The notes under the pieces are model-generated. The model was not told the DNA's origin. It saw only the letters and a program-made list of their open reading frames with translations, and did no database searches. 64,000 bases of DNA from Plantago ovata. Lineage: Eukaryota; Streptophyta; Magnoliopsida; Lamiales; Plantaginaceae. The DNA lies in assembly GCA_028274465.1 (NCBI GenBank), contig CM051457.1, forward strand, positions 97,525,982-97,589,981, given 5' to 3'. Each line of letters opens with the position of its first letter. The stretch's first letter is position 1. Both the position numbers and the translations under genes were made by a program. Shown piece by piece: positions 1 to 12,289 of this stretch.

Positions 1-3000
1 CTCATAAAGATACGATCGATAAAACAGAATAATAAAAAGGTCTGAGGTAATAAATGATCAAACATACAGATCATCAAAACACATAACCAAAAAAGAGTCG
101 AAAAATCTCTAGTTTCATAACGAAGAACAACAAGACAGGAAACAGAACTCCTTCAAGAAATAGGAGCAGTGCATGTCTTCCTATTGTGCCCACTACGACC
201 ACAACGTCCACATCGCTTCGTCTGCACCACCTCACCCCTAGACCTGATACGTTTACTCTTCGGGCGCCCACGAGGCCTCTTGGTAATCGGTGGATTGATA
301 CCTTTGGGTGGAACCTCCATGCATATCTGGTGCTTCAAAATGGACGGCACAGGGAAGATGGGGAAGGAATACGATGTCCTGTATGAAGTAACATGGAAAT
401 ACGTGTCAATGAAATCATCCATCCTGATCCTCGACCTCTTCATCGCAGCAACAACATGTGCACAAGGGAAACCATTAACTGTCCACCACCTGCATCAAGA
501 AAAACATTAGTTTCAGACACTAAATTCAACACAATAAAACACTAGTTTCAGGGGGGCATCATTAAACTAGTTTCAGCTGCTAAAATGCTAGTTTCAGGAC
601 CTCATTCAACAAAAAAAAAACCTAGTTTCAGAGCTAGTTTCATTCCAGAAATGAATAAGAAATACAAACCTGCAAGAGCAAGTACGTTCATCCAGATCGA
701 CTGTGACGCTGGGATTAGAATACACACTCACAACATTAACATTCGATGTCACAGTCAACCAGTGCTGACTCTCACTCACCATATCCCTGAACTTCTTATC
801 CCTTTCGGGACATAGAACACCATTCCAGTTTAGAGACTGATTCCTCCTCTTCTCAAAAAGAACCATGACCTTCTCACGTATAAATTCAATCAGATGCTTC
901 ACAGGGAGACCACGGCCTGCATCGATCCACGAATTGAAAGACTCAGCTACATTCGAAAACATCTCGCCATAGCGAATCGGAGGAGATAATGCATTTGTCC
1001 AATGATCAAGTGGGACGCTATCAATGAAACTAACAAGAGCATGTGACCCTTCCTCACGCCACATATCCAGCTTCTCTTGCAACAGATCATCACTCACAGC
1101 ATAAGCACACTCACTCAGGCGGAACACAAATGTCTCCCTCAAACTACGCTCTATGCGACACTTCCCAAAAGAATCTCTCAAATTTCTCTTCAGGTGCTCA
1201 AGACAGTAAAAGTGGTGAGCTCTCTCACCAAAACGGCTGGGATACCCTGGATTAGCCCGGGTGCACGGTCAGATATCATCGCAATCACCCTATTCTCTCT
1301 CAAAACCTGATTCAGGTTCTCCAAAAACCACAACCAGTTTTCATTGTTTTCTGCATCGACAATTGCAAAGGCAAACGGGAATATACCTGATAAAAACACA
1401 AAAATAAACTGGTTTCAGGGATATTAATGCTAGTTTCAGGTCACACAATACTAGTTTCAGGGACATCAAAGCTAGTTTCAGATACCAAATGCTAGTTTCA
1501 AGACCAGAATGCTAGTTTCAAAGCTAGTTTCAGATACCAAAATGCTAGTTCAAGACCAGAATGCTAGTTTGAAGCTAGTTTCAGATACCAAAATGCTAGT
1601 TTCAAGACCAGAATGCTAGTTCAAAGACCAAAATGCTAGTTTCAAGACCAAAATGCTAGTAAAGTGCTAGTTTCAGCATCACACAAAAAGCTAGTTTCAG
1701 AGCGCAAAGAGAATAAAAAGAAAGGCATACCATCATTTGCGTCTTTCCCGGTAGCAGCTAACAAACACCCTTTAAATCTAGACCTCAGATGAGCACCATC
1801 AAGAAAGAGAATAGGACGGCAGTGCTCGAATCCCTCCATACAGCCAGCAAAGCATATGAACAACCTCTTGAAACGGTTATCGGACTCACTCACATCGAGA
1901 GCAACATAAGTACCAGGATTCGTGCGCTTCAGAGCCTCCAAGTACCACTCAAGCTCATTGAATGACAGATGGTAGTCCCCAAAAACATCAGTTCGAACTT
2001 TCTCCAATGCCCTATAAGCCTTGCTATACGAAACCTCTATCTTGTATAAATCCCAGAAGAATTTCTTTATCTCATTGCCACCAGTAGCAGAGGTGATAGT
2101 CATTGAATCCCTGATCAAATCCGCCATAAGTGTAGTAGCTAACAGATCACCTTTATCGAGAAGAGGCGAAAGCACACATGTATGTTCATTCACCAAATCC
2201 TTAATGTAAAACCAGCCATTAGCAATATAAAGCAATCCGCAAACCATCCATTGACACCATCAACAGCATGTTTGCTACAAATAGCTCTAAGTTTCTGCGG
2301 ATTATTCTTCACAATCTTAAGCCTGAAACCAAGTGCAATCGAAAACTTAGCAAGAGCAATCCTAAACGCCTTCACACCTCCAGGAACGACTGCCCAACCT
2401 CCCTAATTTCCCTATGCCACCCTTGAGACAACAACACATTCTCCCTAGCCTGTGGCACACCTCCATAATAGCAACCTCATTGACATTATTATTAAAAGGA
2501 ACATCAGATGAAACCAGCGCAGCATGACCTGAAACTAGTGGATCCTCAATAGTTCAGCCACAATCACCTGAGAAGCAAACCTGCTAGGACCTGCACAAAA
2601 CACCTTACCAACCGTAGAACATGAACCCCTAGTTCCCCCCCTACCCCCTAGCCCTTTCCAAGCCTAGTTTCAACCCACTAGGCCACTACCACTAGTTTCC
2701 GCCTAGTTCAGCCTAGTTCCCCTGTTTCAGCCACACCACAACTAGTTTCAACCAATTTATCACTAGTTTCAAACATCTCAGTCCTAGTTCAACCAAGAAA
2801 GAATAGTATCCCTAGTTTCAAGCAGATCAGCCTAGTATCAACACCAAGCTAGTTTCACCCACTGAAACCTAGTTTCAGACAACACAGATCTACTGTCCTC
2901 ACCTCAATGCTCATCTAGCTCGTTTCACAGGTTTTTCAACGCAATCATCAGACAACCCAACCAAAACATCCATATTGACAAATTTCATGCCATTGGCGAA

Positions 3001-3188
3001 CAGAATAATCATAGCTTTCAAATCGTCCACTGAAACAATATATCGATTCTCACCGATCCAATACTGGAACTGAGTCGAATCCAAATCATTCAGATTAAGC
3101 TAGACACCGCAAAACATCAAGCAATTCAGAAAACGAATTTCACCCCTCACCACCCACGCATAACACAAACTCGTTCGATTTCAATGAA
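1..3188 (-). mobile_element. Partial second copy of the MULE (transposase end), abutting assembly gap
   Basis: Bases 1-3188 align almost end to end with 8850-12042 in the same orientation. The copy starts in the 3' flank of the transposase gene and stops at the run of N. It contains the same decamer-filled introns. Compared with the right copy it carries many single-base losses, most of them in runs of T or A and densest from about 2500 to 3188, next to the gap. It is either a real tandem duplicate or a duplicated, poorly corrected assembly end. Confidence 0.85.
153..3188 (-). pseudogene. MURA-like MULE transposase, frameshifted copy
   Basis: This is the counterpart of the transposase at 9003-12058. 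Exon 3 (about 153-489) is open and encodes the SWIM-type His plus the C-terminal CCHC knuckle. Exon 2 (about 670-1386) is broken near 1230-1233, where four A stand in place of five in the other copy. Exon 1 (about 1731-3188) is broken at many points, including lost T residues in the decamer-coded ETR/ETS stretch. The start codon lies in the gap. The DNA-binding domain and the first catalytic Asp (FLDGAH) remain readable in the 1642-2247 part. The breaks could be decay or uncorrected read errors. Confidence 0.8.
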
Positions 3189-3288
3189 NNNNNNNNNNNN
3201 NNNNNNNNNNNNNNNNNNNNNNNNNNNNNNNNNNNNNNNNNNNNNNNNNNNNNNNNNNNNNNNNNNNNNNNNNNNNNNNNNNNNNNNN
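3189..3288. other. Assembly gap of exactly 100 N
   Basis: One hundred consecutive N mark a scaffold gap of unknown true size. It separates the start codon region of the left transposase copy from the decamer cluster upstream of the ULP1-like gene. The 5' end of the left transposase and the left terminus of the MULE are therefore not visible. Confidence 1.
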
Positions 3289-3841
3289 GGTTGCTAGTTT
3301 CAGTTGTTTTCTGCTAGTTTCTGTTGTTTTCTGCTAGTTTCAGTGCATAGGAAGATGGTTGTTGCTAGTTTCAGTTGTTTTCTGCTAGTTCTGTTGATTT
3401 CTCCTAGTTCAGTGCATGAGAAGATGGTTGTTGCTAGTTTCAGTTGTTTTCTGCTAGTTTCTGTTGATTTCTCCTAGTTTCAGTGCATGAGAAGATGGTT
3501 GTTGCTAGTTTCAGTTGTTTTCTGCTAGTTTCTGTTGATTTCTGCTAGTTTCAGTGCATGAGAAGATGGTTGTTGCTAGTTTCAGTTGTTTTCTGCTAGT
3601 TTCAGTGCATTCGAAGATGGTTTGTTGCTAGTTTCAGTTCTTTTCTGCTAGTTTCAGTGCATGAGAAGATGGTTGCTGCTAGTTTCAGTTGATTTCTGCT
3701 AGTTTATGCTAGTTTCAATTGTTTGTTACTTTGATTTCGGCTAGTTTCGGTATTTGTCCTTTGATTTCGGCTAGTTTCGGTGCGTGCTCATTTGATATCT
3801 GCTAGTTTATTGCATTATCTTAAGTTCTTCTGCTTGGTTTC
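3289..3841 (+). repeat. Interspersed GCTAGTTTCA decamer cluster 1
   Basis: The decamer and one-base variants recur here on the plus strand at spacings of roughly 10-40 bp. A longer higher-order unit, built around 'agatggttgttgctag', recurs about every 70 bp between 3350 and 3670. The cluster ends at a TTTCAG that looks like the 3' splice site of the first visible exon of the ULP1-like gene. Confidence 0.9.
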
Positions 3842-5220
3842 AGGTGCAGGGCCATCAGTGCCAACTATATTCAATCGAGGGGATCTGCGATTGACAGCTC
3901 AATTTCTCGCACAACTGCCCCTAAAAGAGAATGAAGAGCAACTAATGAGAACCCCATTCAGGGTGCTGTTGAAGAAGTTCATTGACAAAAAGGTCCAGAC
4001 GAACTACTTCTTCAAGAACTATGATGCTCTGAGGCGGGTGATTCCCAGTTATGACAAGAACACAAGCACACTGCTTATTGGTACGAGAAGAGTGAGATTA
4101 ACAGAGGAAAAAGTGAGGCTCTTCTTCGGTCCAATAGATGGGACAGTGAAAATAAAAATGCAGCGGGGCATGCTAGTTGAGAACACCGAGTTCGTCAACA
4201 GAAACTACCCCGAAAAGAATTCAGGAGTAACTTCAAACTGACAAAAGCAACGATAGAGGCAAGGTTGAACAATCAAGTGAGACAAGGCAACGATGAACAA
4301 GGGTGATTTCGCAATAAACGTGGTCTTGTACCTCCTCTGTGAAGGACTCATGGTAAACAAGGGCAATAACTTGCCTTGGAAGTACATCGACTACGCCAGT
4401 GACTTGACCGAGAGGAAGTACAACTGGTCACAAAGGATACTCGAGCACTTCAACGATTCTCTCGATCCTCACAAGCACAACACACGCCGGATGTCTGCAA
4501 ATGCTGATGGTAAGTGTATTTATGCTAATTTCACTAGTTTCAGGGCATTATCTGATACAAAAACATCCTAGTTTCGGGTCCATTTTTTTAATAAAATGTC
4601 TTGCTTCGTTTGATGCAGTACCTCATATGCGAAAACACCCATCTCGTAGAGGAAGCAGCAGAAAATGCTTTCCCAAGATGCCTGAAATGGGATCTCAGGC
4701 ATTTGTACAGTGCAATCGTAGGGAAAACTATGGATGAAATTGAGGACAATCTGGTATGTGTTCTAGTTTCAGGAAAACGTATTGTATGTTTGGATTTGGA
4801 TTCGAAATTAAATATCAAGATGTTAGTTTCAGCCTCTTTTTTGCTCTTCGTTTCAGTTAAAAGATGAGGAACCAATGACAGAAATGGAAAGACAATTGCT
4901 CGGAATTGAAGGAGCACCGCACAACAGGTCCATCAACAAGAAGAAACACAGGCTGAGCAAGAGAGAGGCAAGAAGAGCCAGCTGGAACTAGTGGTATCGA
5001 CAGACTAGCGACTGTGGCTGAGCAAGAGATCAGCAGGCAGCAAGAAGAGCCGCCATGAATGCACAACCAATAAATTTGACTCCTGGACCATCGTTTGCAT
5101 TAGGCGATTTCTTCGACAAGCACTACTTCTGTGATAGCCAGTATGAGGGAAGAAGGTAATCTCGATCCGCAAGACAGCCAGGATCAACAAGAGGGGCAGA
5201 ATGATGGTATGTGGGACTTA

Positions 5221-5699
5221 TAATGCTAGTTTATGTTGGTTTCAGTATATTATATGCAATAAAATGCTAGTTTCAATCCATTATATGCTAGTTTCAGTAC
5301 ATTATGTGAGTTATAATGCTAGTTTCAAGCCAGTGTATGCTAGTTTCATGACACTTTATGCTAGTTTCAGGATATTGTACGGTGTAAATGCTAGTTTCAA
5401 TCATATATGCTAGTTTCAGTTACATCTGTTTCTTTATCGTTGTGAGTTATAATGCTAGTTTCAATCCAGTGTATGCTAGTTTCAGTACATTATGTGAGTA
5501 TAATGCTAGTTTCATGCCATATATGCTAGTTTCAGGAGTTTATGTGTATAAAATGCTAGTTTCAGGACATTGTGTGATATGAAAAGCTAGTTTCATGACA
5601 CTTTATGCTAGTTTCAGGATATTGTACGGTGTAAAATGCTAGTTTCAGAATGTATGATATGAAAAAAGCTAATTTCATGCTAATCTCTGCTAGTTTCAG
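5221..5699 (+). repeat. Decamer cluster 2, in an intron of the ULP1-like gene
   Basis: About two dozen copies of GCTAGTTTCA, all on the plus strand, are spaced about 15-30 bp apart between exons 3 and 4. The last copy (about 5690-5699) ends in TTTCAG exactly where exon 4, with its acidic Glu/Asp run, begins. A decamer copy therefore appears to serve as the 3' splice site. Confidence 0.9.
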
Positions 5700-7086
5700 A
5701 CACTTCGGGAGAGGAGGAGGATACGAGGAGGAGGATGACGAGGGGAAGATGACGAGGAGGGGATGACGAGGAGGAAGATGACGAGGAGGAGGAGGAGGAC
5801 TACAAAGGAAAGTATGTGGAGCAAATAAGACAAACAGAAAAAATGAGGAGTATGTATACTACGATGAAAGCATCGTTTGAACAAGCAAACAGAGAAAGAG
5901 CAACGGTGCAAGCCGAGCTAAATTCATCCAACGTGACAGGGAGAGATGTCGACCCTAGTGTCGAGAACCGATGCTGAAAACAAGAAGCTGAAAGCTAAGC
6001 TCGAAGAAGCCAATAAAGAGATCAGCAGTCTGAAAGCTGGTGTGACGATGAAAGATAACCGTATCCAGCAAGCACACAACTCGACCAATACCCTTCAAGC
6101 CAAACTGAATGAGACATTGGCTGAAAATCTCGATCTCAAGAATAGTGTGCAAGAGATGGGACGAAAGATAGAAACCCTGGAAGAAACAAATGCACAGATG
6201 CATCAAAAGTTGGTTGAAGTGGAGGAAGTCGCAGCTGATTTGCGCAATGAAAACCTGTCACTAGAGATGAAGGCGAGTGAGTACGAGAAAATGGTGCATG
6301 ATACCAACAGAGACACACAAGAAAGGGCAGGGGGCGAGGGAGAGCAAGGACAGGAAGGGGAAGAGGAAGGAGAGGAGGAAGGGCACAACAACAGCAACAC
6401 GACGATGTTGATGACGATGTAGATGACAGCACCACACCAATAGCAGCAATTCCTGTCACTACATCGAAACCAGCATCGTACGTGCAGAGAATAAAGCAAA
6501 AAGATCGACAACCGGCGAAGAGGGACGATCAGTTTGTCTACAATGACAATAAAAGAAGATGAAGACATCACACGACACAACAATGGTCGCCTCTTCTCAG
6601 GATCAGTTCGTGCAAGATTTGAAGATGTCGGATGCAATTGTTCTATCTCCACAGGAACAATTGAGTCAGGACATGCTAGTTTCGGCGTCACAGAGCTCGG
6701 TTGAGTTGACTGGGGAACAAATCAACAACCCCAGCAAGAGCATCTCAGGAATGGCAACACAATACCACAAGTCAAGCAGTAAAGTTGAAGGACTCACCTT
6801 CGACAACAAGTACAGGACAACAAAGTACCTCGACCAGAATGACAGAGATAGGTTGGTCAAGATAAACAGCTACAACGCAAAGAGGTCAGCATGCTCATCA
6901 CTTAAAATCATATAAAAAAATCACTTATATTAATTACTGTGTCTATGTGATCTGATAATACTTTCTTGTTTCCGAAAAAACAGCTGTTGGATATACGAGA
7001 AAGGAACAGAGAGGATGACGATGAAGGAAGTAGCATACTTGATCAGAGAACACTGCATAAGCAGTGTGGTAAGGGAAAAACTGTTC

Positions 7087-7403
7087 ATGTATGCTAGTTT
7101 CAGGCCATTGTGAGACTTAAAATGCTAGTTTCAGGACATTGTGTGATATTGTATGGTGAAAAATGCTAGTTTCATGGCACGGTATGCTAGTTTCATGCCA
7201 ATATATGCTAGTTTCAGGAGTTTATAGTGTATAAAATGCTAGTTTCAGGACATTGTGTAATATGAAAAGCTAGTTTCATGAGGTTGTCTCCTAGTTTCAT
7301 GATATTGTATGGTGAAAAATGCTAGTTTCATGGCACGGTATGCTAGTTTCATGCCAATATATGCTAGTTTCAGGAGTTTATAGGGTATAAAATGCTAGTT
7401 TCA
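7087..7403 (+). repeat. Decamer cluster 3, in an intron of the ULP1-like gene
   Basis: Plus-strand GCTAGTTTCA copies fill the intron between the exons ending at 7068 and starting at 7436. A larger unit (about 120 bp, containing 'tatggtgaaaaatgctag') occurs twice, at about 7151-7240 and 7308-7400. The array has therefore grown partly by local segmental duplication. Confidence 0.9.
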
Positions 7404-8479
7404 TTTGAAAAATAACGACTTCGTTTTAAATGCAGACAGTAGATCTATGGGGGAATCGTCTGGTGGATCAAGCGAATGAAAAGGCAAAGGAGAACAAGTT
7501 TGGTTTTTTCGACTCACTGCTTTATGTAAGTCCACGAACTAAACATTGCATTAACAAAAAAAGAATGACACCTAATTAAAAGAAGAAACAAAATGTATTG
7601 CAGGAAATGCTCAGCTACGAAATGACCCCAGCAGAGGAAGAGAGTGTGCTCAATGGCGTAATAACAAAACTCAAAACACTCACAGTTTAAAAGGTGCTAT
7701 TCTTCCCGCTGATCATTAAAGGCCACTGGGTGCTACTTGAGTTGGAAACAACAACATCACAGTTCCGCCTTTACAACACTCTCAGGCACAAAGCAGACAA
7801 CTCTGACGAATACTACATAGCAAGTGAAAAAGTGGTATGTGTGTGTATTTTTATATTCTATATGACTGTTTGGTAATTAAGGCTAGTTTCATTGCAATAT
7901 TTTGCTAGTTTCAACTGATAATATGCTAGTTTCAGGCCACATAAAAGCAAGTTTCATGATCATTTCTGAAATCTAAAAATCCCTTTCCTTACATTTACAA
8001 TTTCCCACAGTGCAACTTTGTCGAGAGAATCATAAAGACAAGAATGGACAATCCGGTTGGTGATGAAGATGCTGACAGCTACTACGAGAGATTCAGAGAT
8101 GTTTCATTCACATCCGAGGACCATGATGATTGCCCACAACAAGTAGGAGTCGAATGCGGTATGATGATCCTCAAGATCATCGACGCCAGAGTGAATGGCA
8201 ATGAGGTCTGGAGCATAAAATCAACGGGTTCTGAAGATCATATCTTCTCGTTCGAAGAATGTTGTCGGTACAGAGCACAAATCATCAGGACGTTCCTCTG
8301 TGAAGGAAAAAGGTACGATCTCAGCCAGGAGACATTGGATGAAGAAGCGCAGTGAAAAAGTGCTGCTATGGGGTGTTTAGTTAGCTTAATCAGTGTCGTA
8401 GCTGTGTAGTATGTTGAATCACGTATAAACAATTATTAGTTCGTAGGGTATCACGTTAATTGCTAGTATGTGTGTGAAA

Positions 8480-8805
8480 GTAATATGAACTAGTTTCTCT
8501 AATTGTATTGCAAGTTTCAGATGCTCAATAATTCTAGTTTCACAGCTAGTTTCAGCTAGTTTCAGATAGCTGCAAGTGACATGAACCCTTCACCCCAAAA
8601 TGAGCTAGTTTCAGCTCCTCATAATGCTAGTTTCACACCTAAAAAAGCTAGTTTCAGCTAGTTTCAGATAGCTGCAAGTGACATGGACCCCTTCACCCCA
8701 AAATGAACTAGTTTCACAACTAAAATGCTAGTTTCAAAGGATCATAAACCCCTAAAAATGCTAGTTTCAAAGGATCATAAGACCCTAGTTTCAGGATTGT
8801 ATAAC
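8480..8805 (+). repeat. Decamer cluster 4, between the two convergent MULE genes
   Basis: This intergenic cluster downstream of the protease stop codon contains plus-strand CTAGTTTCA copies, including adjacent pairs. A duplicated block of about 85 bp, containing 'agatagctgcaagtgacatg', occurs at about 8540-8620 and 8645-8710. No gene is seen. Confidence 0.85.
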
Positions 8806-9002
8806 ATAACACAGATCAAAACACAAAAAAAATGAATGAAAGTAATTGTCTCATAAAGATACGATCCGATAAAACAGAATAATAAAAAGGTCTGAGGTAA
8901 TAAATGATCAAACATACAGATCATCAAAACACATAACCAAAAAAGAGTCGAAAAATCTCTAGTTTCATAACGAAGAACAACAAGACAGGAAACAGAACTC
9001 CT

Positions 9003-12000
9003 TCAAGAAATAGGAGCAGTGCATGTCTTCCTATTGTGCCCACTACGACCACAACGTCCACATCGCTTCGTCTGCACCACCTCATCCCTAGACCTGATAC
9101 GTTTACTCTTCGGGCGCCCACGAGGCCTCTTGGTAATCGGTGGATTGATACCTTTGGGTGGAACCTCCATGCATATCTGGTGCTTCAACATGGACGGCAC
9201 AGGGAAGATGGGGAAGGAATACGATGTCCTGTATGAAGTAACATGGAAATACGTGTCAATGAAATCATCCATCCTGATCCTCGACCTCTTCATCGCAGCA
9301 ACAACATGTGCACAAGGGAAACCATTAACTGTCCACCACCTGCATCAAGAAAAACATTAGTTTCAGACACTAAATTCACACAATAAAACACTAGTTTCAG
9401 GGGGACATTATTAAACTAGTTTCAACTGCTAAAATGCTAGTTTCAGGACCTCATTCAACAAAAAAAAAACCTAGTTTCCGAGCTAGTTTCATTCCAGAAA
9501 TGAATAAGAAATACAAACCTGCAAGAGCAAGTACGTTCATCCAGATCGACTGTGACGTTGGGATTAGAATACACACTCACAACATTAACATTCGATGTCA
9601 CAGTCAACCAGTGCTGACTCTCACTCACCATATCCCTGAACTTCTTATCCCTTTCGGGACATAGAACACCATTCCAGTTTAGAGACTGATTCCTCCTCTT
9701 CTCAAAAAGAACCATGACCTTCTCACGTATAAATTCAATCAGATGCTTCACAGGGAGACCACGGCCTGCATCGATCCACGAATTGAAAGACTCAGCTAAA
9801 TTCGAAAACATCTCGCCATAGCGAATCGGAGGAGATAATGCATTTGTCCAATGATCAAGTGGGACGCTATCAATGAAACTAACAAGAGCATGTGACCCTT
9901 CCTCACGCCACATATCCAGCTTCTCTTGCAACTGATCATCACTCACAGCATAAGCACACTCACTCAGGCGGAACACAAATGTCTCCCTCAAACTACGCTC
10001 TATGCGACACTTCCCAAAAGAATCTCTCAAATTTCTCTTCAGGTGCTCAAGACAGTAAAAGTGGTGAGCTCTCTCACCAAAAACGGCTGGGATACCCTGG
10101 ATTAGCCCGGGTGCACGGTCAGATATCATCGCAATCACCCTATTCTCTCTCAAAACCTGATTCAGGTTCTCCAAAAACCACAACCAGTTTTCATTGTTTT
10201 CTGCATCGACAATTGCAAAGGCAAACGGGAATATATCTGATAAAAAACACAAAAATAAACTGGTTTCAGGGATATTAATGCTAGTTTCAGGTCACACAAT
10301 ACTAGTTTCAGGGACATCAAAGCTAGTTTCAGATACCAAAATGCTAGTTTCAAGACCAGAATGCTAGTTTCAAAGCTAGTTTCAGATACCAAAATGCTAG
10401 TTTCAAGACCAGAATGCTAGTTTGAAAGCTAGTTTCAGATACCAAAATGCTAGTTTCAAGACCAGAATGCTAGTTTCAAAGACCAAAATGCTAGTTTCAA
10501 GACCAAAATGCTAGTAAAGTGCTAGTTTCAGCTCACACAAAAAGCTAGTTTCAGAGCGCAAAGAGAATAAAAAGAAAGGCATACCATCATTTTCGTCTTT
10601 CCCGGTAGCAGCTAACAAATACCCTTTAAATCTAGACCTCAGATGAGCACCATCAAGAAAGAGAATAGGACGGCAGTGGTCGAATCCCTCCATACAGCCA
10701 GCAAAGCATATGAACAACCTCTTGAAACGGTTATCGAACTCACTCACATCGAGAGCAACATAAGTACCAAGATTCGTGCGCTTCAGAGCCTCCAAGTACC
10801 ACTCAAGCTCATTGAATGACTGATGGTAGTCCCCAAAAACATCAGTTCGAACCTTCTCCAATGCCCTATAAGCCTTGCTATACGAAACCTCTATCTTGTA
10901 TAAATCCCAGAAGAATTTCTTTATCTCATTGCCACCTGTAGCAGAGGTGATAGTCATTGAATCCCTGATCAAATCCGCCATAAGTGTAGTAGCTAACAGA
11001 TCACCTTTATCGAGAAGAGGCGAAAGCACACATGTATGTTCATTCACCAAATCCTTAATGTAAAACCAGCCATTAGCAATATAAAGCAATCCGCAAACCA
11101 TCCATTGACACCCATCAACAGCATGTTTGCTACAAATAGCTCTAAGTTTCTGCGGATTATTCTTCACAATCTTAAGCCTGAAACCAAGTGCAATCGAAAA
11201 CTTAGCAAGAGCAATCCTAAACGCCTTCACACCTCCAGGAAACGAATGCCCAACCTCCCTAATTTCCCTATGCCACCCTTGAGACAACAACACATTCTCC
11301 CTAGCCTGTGGCACACCTCCATAAATAGCAACATCATTGACATTATTATTAAAAGGAACATCAGATGAAACCAGCGCAGCATGACCTGAAACTAGTGGAT
11401 CCTCAATAGTTTCAGCCACAATCACCTGAGAAGCAAACCTGCTAGGACCTGCACAAACAACCTTACCAACCGTAGAACATGAACCCCTAGTTTCAAGCCT
11501 GGTTTCAGACCCACTAGGCCTACTACCACTAGTTTCACGCCTAGTTTCAGCCCTAGTTTCACGCCTAGTTTCAGCCACACCACAACTAGTGTCAACCAAT
11601 TTATCACTAGTTTCAAACATCTCAGTCCTAGTTTCAACCAGAGAAAGAATAGTATCCCTAGTTTCAAGCGGATCAGGCCTAGTATCAACACCAAAGCTAG
11701 TTTCACCCACTGAAACCCTAGTTTCAGACAACATAGATCTACTGTCCTCACCATCAATGCTCAATCTAGCTCGTTTCACAGGTTTTTCAACGCAATCATC
11801 AGACAACCCAACCAAAACATCCATATTGACAAATTTCATGCCATTGGCAGAACAGAGCATAATCATAGCTTTCAAATCGTCATCACTGAAAACAATATAT
11901 CGATTCTCACCGATCCAATACTGGAGCTGAGTCGAATCCAAATCATTCAGATTAAGCTTAGACACCGCAACATCAAGCAATTCAGAAAACGAAATTTCAC

Positions 12001-12058
12001 CCCTCACCACCCACGCATAACACAACTCGTTCGATTTCAATGAAATCAACAAATCCAT
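9003..12058 (-). CDS. MURA-like MULE transposase, three exons, open
   Basis: The coding sequence joins exons 12058-10585, 10236-9519 and 9339-9003 (842 codons plus stop). Both introns have GT-AG ends and the frame is kept throughout. In order: an N-terminal segment with a PB1-like acidic signature (FSDDDLKAMI); an ETR/ETS-rich low-complexity stretch at roughly residues 110-205, coded by decamer copies; a MuDR-type DNA-binding domain (from about residue 270); and the MULE DDE domain with Asp in FLDGAH, Asp in MISDRAPG and Glu in AESFNSW. A SWIM zinc finger (CSC before and CAH after the exon 2/3 junction), a basic RPRGRPKSKR patch and a CGRCGRSGHNRKTC knuckle end the protein. It would cut and paste the element in the nucleus. 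I chose ATG 12058 because the frame upstream has only GTG. This copy appears intact and potentially active. Confidence 0.88.
10262..10553 (+). repeat. Decamer cluster 5, in transposase intron 1
   Basis: CTAGTTTCA copies on the plus strand (so TGAAACTAG on the transposase sense strand) fill intron 1 between exon ends 10585 and 10236. The unit 'ataccaaaatgctagtttc' is repeated with 30-60 bp periodicity. The left transposase copy has the same intron array at about 1410-1700, with different unit numbers and lost T residues. Confidence 0.9.
11386..11728 (+). repeat. Decamer cluster 6, inside transposase coding exon 1
   Basis: Here the decamer is translated. On the coding strand GAAACTAG reads as Glu-Thr-Arg or Glu-Thr-Ser, giving a run of ETR/ETS motifs. 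Near 11520-11580 four copies lie exactly 12 bp apart, a multiple of three, so the frame survives. In introns the spacing is not constrained in this way. The stretch is hydrophilic and probably a disordered linker. Confidence 0.85.
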
Positions 12059-12289
12059 AGCAAACAACACGAAGAACGCAGTCGATTCACGATTTCAAAC
12101 GGAAAAAAAGGAAAAAATCCGTACGAAAATGGAATGAAATTTGATTTCGAGCTGAGAGAGAAATAAATGAGATTGAAATACGTGTTTATTTGCCGGCTTG
12201 CAGAGGAAGAAAGGGGCTGGGGTACAATTGGAAAGAATGAGCGAAAATTAGGGCCAAATAAATTAGAATGGCCTTATTTGTAACTAGTT

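Larger units (their letters stand above)
3842..8355 (+). pseudogene. ULP1-like (C48) cysteine protease gene of the MULE, frameshifted
   Basis: Proposed exons from splice signals: 3842-4509, 4619-4753, 4857-about 5204, 5700-6884, 6984-7068, 7436-7525, 7604-7834 and 8011-8355. The N-terminal part resembles the plant-mobile-type domain found in such genes. The middle is acidic and coiled coil (about 5700-6420). The C-terminal exons form the protease: WIYEKG, TVDLWGNRLV, GHWVLLEL with the catalytic His, then PQQVGVECGMM with the oxyanion Gln and catalytic Cys. The usual catalytic Asp of YDSL reads Asn (RLYNTL). Frameshifts occur near 4215 and 4290 and in the third exon, and an in-frame TAA at 7688-7690 precedes the protease core. 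The true 5' end is probably in the gap. The gene is probably inactive as sequenced, unless these changes are errors. In cellular ULP1s the fold removes SUMO; its role in MULEs is unknown. Confidence 0.75.

Noticed and set aside
169-510. Plus-strand 113-residue frame, repeated at 9019-9360
   Set aside because: Antisense shadow of transposase exon 3, present in both copies only because the exon is.
3289-8805. Short regularly spaced repeats suggesting a CRISPR-like array
   Set aside because: The repeat is only 10 bp, its spacing is irregular, 'spacers' are themselves repeated, and the context is an intron-rich plant transposon.
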